Origin: Clostridiales bacterium
GTDB taxonomy: Bacteria; Bacillota; Clostridia; Lachnospirales; Lachnospiraceae
Reading direction: 5' to 3'
Assembly: GCA_019423795.1 (NCBI GenBank)
Contig: JAHZAT010000032.1
Span: 1 to 49,515, forward strand
Length of the DNA stretch: 49,515 nucleotides
How positions within the stretch are numbered: the first letter of the stretch is position 1; each line of letters opens with the position of its first letter. The position numbers and the translations under genes are program-made. This document shows, in pieces, positions 8,096 to 15,069 of the stretch. Below the pieces are notes generated by a model, which worked only from the letters and a program-made list of their open reading frames with translations, was not told the origin of the DNA and did not search any database.

Positions 8096-9304
8096 ATGAG
8101 ACGCAGGGTTATGACAGCATTTATGTGTGCAATTATGACGATGTCTGTAATACCAGTTAACGCAGATGATACACAAGTAGCAAAAGCGCAACAGGAAATG
8201 GAATCTACAGTGAAGACAGAAACAACAACAGAAATGTCAACACAATCCACAACGAAAACAGAAAAAAAGAAGACATCTAGAAAAAAGAAAGCGAAAATAA
8301 CAAAGAAGAAAATTTCCAAAGATAAGAATGGTAAGAAATCAGACAATGAAGAAAAAGTAGTTCCAATGCCGACTCAGGTAATTAGCAAAAGCAGTACACA
8401 GGCGATGGAACGTCGAATCTCTTCCAAGCAGGCAAAAATTGCAAAATTAAGAAAAGAAAAAGCTAAGATTTTCAAACAGATGAAGCTTGAAGCCCAAAAA
8501 GAAGAAACGCTCAAAACATTTTATGAGAAATACACAGCAAATTCAAAAGCGGAAATTGCATTATTTGGTCAGGAGATAACTCCTGCAATGAAAATATCCA
8601 AAAAAGATGAAGCTATGAGAGATGATCTTTATGAACTTGCAGATTTGTTTGGAGATAAACAATTAAAAACAATTGCAGGAAAGTATGTATTTGGAATTAA
8701 TCATCCAGATTTTGAAACTTTACTCGATAAGAACGATAATTTTAATCTGAATCAGTATTTAAAAAATGAAAAGATTCTTCCAGTAAAGCCAATGCAGCAA
8801 AAGATTGTTACTATCAATAAAAAGATCAAGCAGTTAAAGAAAGATATTTCAAAGGAAAATCAGACAAGATATTTTAATCCGAATAATGTAAGTTTATTAA
8901 GTCATATTACAGTAGATGATGCCAAACAGATGTTAAAAGGAACGGCTCTTTATGCAGATGCGAAAGCCTATGTAAAAGCAGAAGAAAAATATCATGTTAA
9001 TGCTGTCTTTTTAATGGGAATTGCAGCACATGAAAGTGCATGGGGAACAAGCAGACGTGCAAGAGAGGATAATAATCTTACTGGATATGGCGTAACTTCT
9101 GACAGTGCAAAGGGAATTAACAAAGCTACAAAAGAAGAAGGATTACTAACGACAGCTAAGACTTTACATGAGAAATATCTTACAGCGGGAGGTAGTTATT
9201 ATGCAGGAACTTCTGCTGAGGATGTGAATAAACATTATTGCGTTGGCGGAGAATGGGCAGCAGCAGTAGTAAATGATGCTTATCAATTAATGAATCAATT
9301 ATAA
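8096..9304 (+). CDS. secreted glucosaminidase-like peptidoglycan hydrolase
   Basis: A 402-residue exported protein. A signal peptide (residues 1 to about 24, cut near VNA-DD) is followed by a Thr/Lys-rich low-complexity region (30-85), a helical, probably coiled-coil region (105-150), a middle part and a second short coil (about 238-265). Residues about 285-402 resemble the GH73/LYZ2 N-acetylglucosaminidase fold: AAHESAWG with catalytic-type E313, then NNLTGYG, a conserved GGxYY stretch and a final W-A-x-x-V segment. It probably cleaves glycan strands in the wall during growth or separation. Start ATG 8096 has AAGGAGGA. Upstream tag has its own terminator. Substrate bond is inferred from family only. 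Confidence 0.85.
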   Translation: MRRRVMTAFMCAIMTMSVIPVNADDTQVAKAQQEMESTVKTETTTEMSTQSTTKTEKKKTSRKKKAKITKKKISKDKNGKKSDNEEKVVPMPTQVISKSSTQAMERRISSKQAKIAKLRKEKAKIFKQMKLEAQKEETLKTFYEKYTANSKAEIALFGQEITPAMKISKKDEAMRDDLYELADLFGDKQLKTIAGKYVFGINHPDFETLLDKNDNFNLNQYLKNEKILPVKPMQQKIVTINKKIKQLKKDISKENQTRYFNPNNVSLLSHITVDDAKQMLKGTALYADAKAYVKAEEKYHVNAVFLMGIAAHESAWGTSRRAREDNNLTGYGVTSDSAKGINKATKEEGLLTTAKTLHEKYLTAGGSYYAGTSAEDVNKHYCVGGEWAAAVVNDAYQLMNQL

Positions 9305-9343
9305 TATTTTCAAAATAAAGTTTCAAAAAATTTTATTTTTTCA

Positions 9344-9372
9344 TTGATTTTATAATAACACAATGCTATAAT
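9344..9372 (+). promoter_or_regulatory. promoter of the thrS leader transcript
   Basis: TTGATT (9344-9349), 17-base spacer, TATAAT (9367-9372) with an extended TGC just before it. Confidence 0.75.
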
Positions 9373-9399
9373 TTACAAGAAATGAAAAGATAATAACAA

Positions 9400-9643
9400 A
9401 ACGTTGATGAGAAGAGTACTTTGTGAAAGGCTTACAGAGAGGGATACATAAGCTGTGAGTATCCTAAGCAGAGAAACAAAGGAAGACCACCTCGGAGTAG
9501 CTGTAAACCAGCTCGGTTGACACCGTTAACTGTCGATTAAGTGATCTGTTTCTGGAATTTATTATCACATGGTATGAAACAGATAACCAGGGTGGAACCG
9601 CGATAACTCGTCCCATGGATTTTATTAGTCCATGGGATTTTTT
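9400..9643 (+). promoter_or_regulatory. T-box riboswitch, threonine specific
   Basis: A classic T-box leader. The T-box core AGGGTGGAACCGCG lies at 9589-9602 and its UGGA expects a U discriminator base, as found in tRNA-Thr. The likely specifier is ACC (Thr) at 9486-9488, followed by the usual A. Uncharged tRNA-Thr would stabilise the antiterminator and let transcription pass into thrS; charged tRNA leaves the terminator at 9611-9643. Confidence 0.95.
9611..9643 (+). terminator. regulated terminator of the T-box leader
   Basis: 9-bp stem TCCCATGGA / TCCATGGGA followed by six Ts. Its 5' arm overlaps the 3' part of the T-box antiterminator, as expected for the switch. Confidence 0.9.
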
Positions 9644-9735
9644 ATTTCCATGATCAATTTTCTATGAATAGCTTCATAATAGATTGACAATGGAATAAAT
9701 AAAACGTTATATATCAAGAAAGGATGAACAAGAAG

Positions 9736-11661
9736 ATGAAGATTACATTAAAAGATGGATCTGTAAAAGAGTATGAAAACAATATGTCTGTCATTGATAT
9801 CGCAAAAGATATTAGTGAAGGACTGGCAAGAGTTGCCTGTGCAGGAGAGGTTGATGGAGAAGTTGTTGATCTTAGAACTGTCATTGACAAAGATTGCGAA
9901 TTAAATATCTTAACATTTGATTCTGATGAAGGAAAACATGCATTCCGTCATACAGCATCTCATATTTTAGCTCAGGCAGTCAAACGTCTGTACCCAGAAA
10001 CAAAACTTGCGATCGGACCTTCTATCGACAATGGTTTCTACTATGATATGGAGAAAGATACTCCATTTACACAGGATGATCTTGAAAAAATTGAAAAAGA
10101 AATGAAGAAGATCGTCAAAGAGAATCTTGAGATTACATGTTTTACAAAACCTAGAGATGAAGCAATCGCATTTATGAAAGAAAGAAACGAACCTTATAAA
10201 GTAGAACTGATTGAAGATCTTCCAGAAGATTCTGTGATCAGCTTTTATCAGCAGGGAGAATTCGTTGATCTTTGTGCAGGACCTCACTTAATGACTACAA
10301 AACCAGTGAAAGCATTCAAACTTACAAGTATTGCAGGTGCTTACTGGCGTGGAGATGAGCATAACCAGATGCTTACAAGAATCTATGGTACTGCATTCAC
10401 AAAGAAAGCAGAATTAGATGCATATCTTACAATGATGGAAGAAGCAAAGAAACGTGATCATCGTAAACTTGGAAAAGAACTTGGTCTGTTTATGATGAGA
10501 GAAGAAGGACCTGGATTCCCATTCTTCCTTCCAAAAGGTATGGTGCTTAAAAATACATTATTAGATTATTGGCGTGAAATCCATCAGAAGGCTGGATATG
10601 TTGAAATCTCAACACCTATTATGTTAAGCCGTCATTTATGGGAAACATCAGGACACTGGGATCATTACAAAGAAAATATGTATACAACAGTGATCGATGA
10701 TCAGGATTTCGCAATCAAACCTATGAACTGTCCAGGTGGAGTTCTTGTATATGAATCAGAACCACGTTCTTACAGAGATCTTCCATTAAGAATGGGTGAG
10801 TTAGGTTTAGTACATCGTCATGAAAAATCTGGTCAGTTACATGGATTAATGCGTGTTCGCTGCTTTACACAGGATGATGCACATATCTTTATGACACCAG
10901 ATCAGATCAAAGATGAGATCAAAGGTGTTGCAGCACTGATCGATCAGGTTTACAGCTTATTTGGATTTAAATATCATGTAGAGCTTTCTACACGCCCAGA
11001 TGATAGTATGGGAAGTGACGAAGATTGGGAACTTGCAACAGAATCACTTCGTGCAGCCTTAGATGATCTTGGACTTGATTATGTAGTTAATGAAGGGGAT
11101 GGAGCTTTCTACGGACCTAAGATTGACTTCCATTTAGAGGATTCTATCGGAAGAACATGGCAGTGTGGAACCATTCAGCTTGACTTCCAGCTTCCATTAC
11201 GATTCGATCTTCATTACACAGGAGCTGATGGAGAGAAACATCGTCCAATCATGATCCATCGTGTTGCATTCGGATCTATCGAACGTTTCATTGGTATCTT
11301 GATCGAACATTTTGCAGGTGCTTTCCCTACATGGTTAGCTCCAGTGCAGGTTGAAGTGATTCCTATCTCTGACAAGCATTTAGATTATGCCACAAAAGTA
11401 CTTGATACATTAAAGGCAGCAGGAATCCGTGCAGACATCGATACAAGAGCTGAGAAGATGGGATATAAGATCCGTGAAGCACAGCTTCAGAAGATTCCAT
11501 ATATGTTAGTTGTTGGTGGAAAAGAAGAAGAAAACGAGGCTGTATCTGTAAGAAGCCGATTCAAAGGTGACGAAGGACAGATGAAGTTAGATGATTTCTT
11601 AGCTGGAATTAAAGAAGAAATCGCAAATAGAGAAAACCGTAAGGTTGAGAAAGAAGACTAG
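9736..11661 (+). CDS. thrS: threonyl-tRNA synthetase
   Basis: Attaches threonine to tRNA-Thr. Domains from the chosen start: TGS (1-60), editing domain (about 65-220) with H72/H76 (HTASH) and C180/H184 (CAGPH) that deacylate Ser-tRNA-Thr, class II catalytic core (about 235-530) with the zinc cysteine in MNCPGG, motif 2 near RCFTQDDAH, motif 3 with MIHRVAFGSIERF, and an anticodon-binding domain from about 532. 641 residues is normal. The ATG at 9724 abuts AAGAAAGG with no spacing, so the ATG at 9736 (MKITLKDG, the usual family N-terminus) is preferred. Expression is controlled by the threonine T-box upstream; a strong terminator follows. Confidence 0.97.
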   Translation: MKITLKDGSVKEYENNMSVIDIAKDISEGLARVACAGEVDGEVVDLRTVIDKDCELNILTFDSDEGKHAFRHTASHILAQAVKRLYPETKLAIGPSIDNGFYYDMEKDTPFTQDDLEKIEKEMKKIVKENLEITCFTKPRDEAIAFMKERNEPYKVELIEDLPEDSVISFYQQGEFVDLCAGPHLMTTKPVKAFKLTSIAGAYWRGDEHNQMLTRIYGTAFTKKAELDAYLTMMEEAKKRDHRKLGKELGLFMMREEGPGFPFFLPKGMVLKNTLLDYWREIHQKAGYVEISTPIMLSRHLWETSGHWDHYKENMYTTVIDDQDFAIKPMNCPGGVLVYESEPRSYRDLPLRMGELGLVHRHEKSGQLHGLMRVRCFTQDDAHIFMTPDQIKDEIKGVAALIDQVYSLFGFKYHVELSTRPDDSMGSDEDWELATESLRAALDDLGLDYVVNEGDGAFYGPKIDFHLEDSIGRTWQCGTIQLDFQLPLRFDLHYTGADGEKHRPIMIHRVAFGSIERFIGILIEHFAGAFPTWLAPVQVEVIPISDKHLDYATKVLDTLKAAGIRADIDTRAEKMGYKIREAQLQKIPYMLVVGGKEEENEAVSVRSRFKGDEGQMKLDDFLAGIKEEIANRENRKVEKED

Positions 11662-11671
11662 ATATCAAATG

Positions 11672-11709
11672 AAAAGGAGGTACCACATTTGTGGAATACC
11701 TCCTTTTTT
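11672..11709 (+). terminator. terminator after thrS
   Basis: Long stem AAAAGGAGGTA / TACCTCCTTTT with an inner CCAC/GTGG helix, followed by T-rich sequence; strong and nearly symmetrical, so it may also act on the minus strand. Confidence 0.9.
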
Positions 11710-11711
11710 CT

Positions 11712-11813
11712 TTATATTCGTTCTAATAGTTCCTCAGGTTTCATAGCTGGTACTTTACTTTCGATAAAATCCTTGATATTACGAGTTACAATAAAGTCTA
11801 CTTTCATTATTTG
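11712..11813 (-). pseudogene. remnant of a PIN-domain (VapC-like) protein C-terminus
   Basis: Translating the minus strand of this otherwise empty gap gives about 33 residues ending in a stop, with KVDFIVTRNIKDF and later PEELLERI. The D-(Y/F)-I-V-T-R-N-x-x-D-F pattern is the characteristic last strand of PIN nucleases, and the P-E-E-(L/F)-L ending is also typical. An in-frame TGA stands directly upstream, so the N-terminal three quarters of the gene are gone. It is a dead relic of a toxin or RNase gene; no antitoxin remnant was recognised. Confidence 0.6.
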
Positions 11814-11905
11814 TATCAATCAATATTTTCATATTTTTCTGCACGGTTTGTAAGCTGTCAAGTAGGATTTGTGATATAATTGCAACTTTTTCTCAAAGAA
11901 ACCTC

Positions 11906-11934
11906 TTGTAATATACCTAGGCAGGGTATATAAT
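11906..11934 (+). promoter_or_regulatory. csoR-copA promoter with CsoR operator inside the spacer
   Basis: TTGTAA (11906-11911), 17-base spacer and TATAAT (11929-11934). A perfect inverted repeat ATATACC-N7-GGTATAT (11911-11931) fills the spacer, the standard position and form of a copper-sensing CsoR operator. Apo-CsoR bound here would block polymerase; Cu(I) releases it. Confidence 0.85.
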
Positions 11935-11958
11935 ACCAATCGTAAAGGAGGAAACTAT

Positions 11959-12267
11959 ATGGAAGAAAAAAAAGAATGTTATTGTCATCACAAGATAAAG
12001 GAACGTTCAGATAAAGAATATAAAGACCTTATTAATCGTCTAAGCCGTATTGAAGGACAAGTTCGAGGAATAAAAAAGATGGTAGAGAACGATACTTATT
12101 GCACGGACATCTTAGTTCAGGTATCTGCAGTCAATGCAGCTTTAAACAGTTTCAATAAAGTCCTTCTTGCCAATCATATCAGAACCTGCGTAGCTGAAGA
12201 TATCAGAGAAGGCAAAGACGAAACGATCGATGAGTTAGTAAAAGTTTTACAAAAACTAATGAAATAA
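11959..12267 (+). CDS. csoR: CsoR-family copper-sensing repressor
   Basis: A 102-residue all-helical repressor of the CsoR/RcnR (DUF156) family. The Cu(I) ligands C48, H73 and C77 keep the exact 25- and 4-residue spacing of the C-H-C triad in true CsoR proteins, which argues for copper rather than nickel, cobalt or persulfide sensing. The N-terminus carries an extra C-x-C-H-H stretch (residues 7-11). AAAGGAGG precedes the ATG by seven bases and the leader is only about 18 bases long. It is the first gene of the copper operon, 30 bases before copA, and represses itself through the palindrome in its promoter. Confidence 0.93.
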   Translation: MEEKKECYCHHKIKERSDKEYKDLINRLSRIEGQVRGIKKMVENDTYCTDILVQVSAVNAALNSFNKVLLANHIRTCVAEDIREGKDETIDELVKVLQKLMK

Positions 12268-12297
12268 CAATTTAATAAAATGAAAGGAAGGGAAACC

Positions 12298-14841
12298 ATG
12301 GAGCAATATCAAGTGACTGGCATGAGCTGTGCTGCTTGCAGTGCACGCGTGGAGAAAGCGGTTTCCAGTGTCGAGGGAGTAACATCCTGCTCTGTAAGCC
12401 TGTTGACAAACTCAATGGGTGTCGAAGGAACCGCAGATCCATCTGCAATCATCAAAGCAATTGAAGATGCCGGATATGGAGCAAAGAAGAAGGGAACACA
12501 GACACAAAGCAGTTTTTCAGATGAAGATTTATTAAAAGACAGAGAAACCCCTGTCTTAAGAAAACGTCTGATCGCATCTCTGTGCTTTTTAATCCCGTTA
12601 ATGTATCTGTCAATGGGACACATGATGTGGAACTGGCCTATTCCTAAGATTCTAGAAGGAAATCATGTAGCAATGGGACTGATCCAACTGTTATTTACAA
12701 CGATCATCATGGTAATCAACCAGAAGTTTTTTATCAGTGGATTTAAGAGTTTATTCCATAAAGCACCGAACATGGATACTCTGGTAGCGTTAGGTTCAGC
12801 CGCTTCTTATGGATACAGTGTGTATATTCTATTTGCCATGACGGACGCACAGATGCATCAAAACATGGATGCAGTCATGAAATATATGCATGAATTCTAT
12901 TTTGAATCTGCTGCTATGATCTTAACACTGATCACAGTTGGAAAGATGTTAGAAGCAAGATCAAAAGGTAAAACAACAGATGCCTTAAAGAGCCTTATGA
13001 AACTGGCACCAAAGACAGCTGTTGTAATCCGAAATGGACAGGAAATGGAAGTCGCGATCGAACAGGTAAATCAAGGAGATATTTTTGTTGTAAAACCAGG
13101 AGAGAATATACCAGTAGATGGTATTATCATTGAAGGAAATAGTGCGTTAAATGAATCTGCCTTAACAGGAGAAAGTATCCCAGTGGATAAAAAAGAAGGT
13201 GATGCTGTATCCGCCGCAACATTAAATACATCTGGTTATTTAAAATGTGAGGCAACAAGAGTCGGTGAAGATACAACACTTTCACAGATCATTCAGATGG
13301 TCAGTGATGCAGCTGCGACTAAAGCACCGATCGCAAAAGTTGCAGATAAAGTATCAGGAGTTTTTGTTCCAACTGTTATCTGTATCGCACTTGCTACGAT
13401 CGCTATCTGGCTGCTTGTAGGACAGAGTTTTGGATTTGCACTTGCAAGAGGTATTTCTGTCTTAGTCATCAGCTGTCCTTGTGCTTTAGGACTTGCGACA
13501 CCTGTAGCGATCATGGTCGGAAACGGAATGGGTGCCAAACATGGAATTATGTTTAAGACAGCCGTGTCCTTAGAAGAAACAGGAAAGACACAGATTGTTG
13601 CCCTAGATAAGACAGGAACGATCACAAGTGGTAAACCACAAGTTACAGATATGGTACCTGTAGATGGTATCAGTGAAGAGGACTTACTCTCTATGGCCTA
13701 TGCTTTAGAGAAAAAAAGTGAGCATCCTCTTGCACATGCGATCTTACAGAAAGCAGAAGAAACACAGATTAATGACAATTTTGAGATTAAAGACTTCCAG
13801 GCAGTTGCTGGAAATGGACTTTCAGGAAAGATTGAGAACGAAATGATCTATGGTGGTAACCAAAGATTTATTGAAAAATATGCAATGATCTCAGCATCTA
13901 TGATCAAGAAATCAGAAGAACTGGCGAATCAGGGAAAAACACCATTATTCTTTGCATGTGATAATCAGCTGATCGGTATTATTGCCGTTGCAGACGTGAT
14001 CAAAGAAGACAGCCCACAGGCAGTGAAAGAACTTCAAAATATGGGAATCCATGTTGTTATGCTGACTGGAGATAATGAACGTACTGCCAAAGCTATTGGT
14101 GAACAAGCAGGCGTTGATCAGGTAATTGCAGGAGTCTTGCCAGAAGGGAAAGAAAGTGTTATCCGTGACTTAAAAGAAAAAGGAAAAGTTGCAATGGTCG
14201 GTGATGGAATCAATGATGCACCGGCACTTACAAGAGCGGATATGGGGATTGCAATTGGAGCAGGTACTGATATTGCAATCGATGCAGCGGATGTTGTCTT
14301 AATGAAAAGCCGTCTGAGCGATGTACCAGCAGCAATCCGTTTAAGTCGTGCAACACTTAAGAATATTCACGAAAACTTATTCTGGGCATTTATCTATAAC
14401 ATTATCGGAATTCCATTAGCCGCAGGGGCATGGTATATGTTACTTGGATGGAAACTAAATCCGATGTTTGGTGCAGCGGCAATGAGTTTATCAAGTTTCT
14501 GTGTTGTTACCAATGCATTAAGATTAAACTTCTTTAAAATACATGATGCCAGCAAGGATAAGAAAATTAAAAATAGTGTAGTACTTGAAAATATTCAAGT
14601 TCAAAATACAACAAAACAGGAGGAAATAACAATGAAGAAAACAATGAAAATCGAAGGAATGATGTGTGGACACTGCGAAGCTACTGTAAAGAAAGCTTTA
14701 GAGTCAATTGATGGTGTTACAGAAGCAGTGGTAAGCCATGAAAGTGGAACAGCTGTTGTTTCTATGACAACTGAAATTTCAGACGAAGTTTTAACACAGA
14801 CCATTGAAGACAAAGATTACAAAGTAACAGGAATTGAATAA
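12298..14841 (+). CDS. copA: Cu+-exporting P1B-1 ATPase fused to a C-terminal CopZ-like domain
   Basis: ATP-driven Cu(I) efflux pump of the membrane. From ATG 12298 (GGAAGGG upstream; the ATG at 12280 lacks a site) the 847-residue protein has an N-terminal HMA domain with GMSC11AAC14, about eight membrane helices, the CPC ion motif (C393-P-C395), phosphorylated D437 in DKTGT, SEHPLA, TGDN and GDGINDAPAL. Unusually, after the last helices and a Gln/Thr-rich linker, residues 779-847 form a second complete HMA domain (GMMC790GHC793) like the free chaperone CopZ. This extra domain has its own AGGAGG ribosome site and in-frame ATG (see next entry). Copper control through CsoR. Confidence 0.95.
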   Translation: MEQYQVTGMSCAACSARVEKAVSSVEGVTSCSVSLLTNSMGVEGTADPSAIIKAIEDAGYGAKKKGTQTQSSFSDEDLLKDRETPVLRKRLIASLCFLIPLMYLSMGHMMWNWPIPKILEGNHVAMGLIQLLFTTIIMVINQKFFISGFKSLFHKAPNMDTLVALGSAASYGYSVYILFAMTDAQMHQNMDAVMKYMHEFYFESAAMILTLITVGKMLEARSKGKTTDALKSLMKLAPKTAVVIRNGQEMEVAIEQVNQGDIFVVKPGENIPVDGIIIEGNSALNESALTGESIPVDKKEGDAVSAATLNTSGYLKCEATRVGEDTTLSQIIQMVSDAAATKAPIAKVADKVSGVFVPTVICIALATIAIWLLVGQSFGFALARGISVLVISCPCALGLATPVAIMVGNGMGAKHGIMFKTAVSLEETGKTQIVALDKTGTITSGKPQVTDMVPVDGISEEDLLSMAYALEKKSEHPLAHAILQKAEETQINDNFEIKDFQAVAGNGLSGKIENEMIYGGNQRFIEKYAMISASMIKKSEELANQGKTPLFFACDNQLIGIIAVADVIKEDSPQAVKELQNMGIHVVMLTGDNERTAKAIGEQAGVDQVIAGVLPEGKESVIRDLKEKGKVAMVGDGINDAPALTRADMGIAIGAGTDIAIDAADVVLMKSRLSDVPAAIRLSRATLKNIHENLFWAFIYNIIGIPLAAGAWYMLLGWKLNPMFGAAAMSLSSFCVVTNALRLNFFKIHDASKDKKIKNSVVLENIQVQNTTKQEEITMKKTMKIEGMMCGHCEATVKKALESIDGVTEAVVSHESGTAVVSMTTEISDEVLTQTIEDKDYKVTGIE
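14632..14841 (+). CDS. copZ: possible stand-alone CopZ made from an internal start inside copA
   Basis: The final 69 codons of copA begin with ATG 14632, preceded by AGGAGG with a near-ideal eight-base spacing, better than copA's own. Product: MKKTMKIEGMMCGHC... through the stop, a complete copper chaperone domain with MxCxxC. No stop codon separates it from copA, so the same frame gives both a fused domain and, by internal initiation, a free chaperone. Whether both forms exist is inference from the ribosome site. Confidence 0.5.
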   Translation: MKKTMKIEGMMCGHCEATVKKALESIDGVTEAVVSHESGTAVVSMTTEISDEVLTQTIEDKDYKVTGIE

Positions 14842-14910
14842 AAAGCAAAGATTGTTATAAATTATTTTAAGATATTTTATAATATATCTCATAAAAATCA
14901 ATATTGTTAT

Positions 14911-14961
14911 AAAAAATAGTGTAGTATTTGCATGGATCATGTGGATTTTACGCTATTTTTT
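14911..14961 (+). terminator. terminator after the copper operon
   Basis: 13-bp stem AAAAAATAGTGTA / TACGCTATTTTTT (one G-U pair) with a 25-base loop ending in a T-tract. Confidence 0.75.
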
Positions 14962-15002
14962 ATTTAAAATTAAAGAATAATTGAGAAAAATTATCAAAAG
15001 TG

Positions 15003-15034
15003 TGATACAATATGTCTGGTTAGAAATATCTAAT
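15003..15034 (+). promoter_or_regulatory. feoAB promoter and TTAG-N6-CTAA operator
   Basis: Extended -10 TGA-TACAAT (15003-15011); a TTGAGA lies 19 bases upstream. Seven bases later, GTTAGAAATATCTAAT (15019-15034) is an inverted repeat with the same TTAG-N6-CTAA core as the mntH operator, overlapping the expected start point. Confidence 0.65.
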
Positions 15035-15069
15035 CAATTATAACAATTAAAGATAAAGGATATGAAACT

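Noticed and set aside
8059..8346. Minus-strand frame rich in Phe/Val opposite the glucosaminidase gene
   Set aside because: Its hydrophobic look comes from the Lys/Thr codons of the opposite strand.
9305..9343. AT-only hairpin after the glucosaminidase gene
   Set aside because: Arms of only A/T with weak pairing; could end transcription but is not distinct from background.
13293..13625. Minus-strand frame of 110 codons inside copA
   Set aside because: Shadow of the P-type ATPase; composition mirrors the sense strand.
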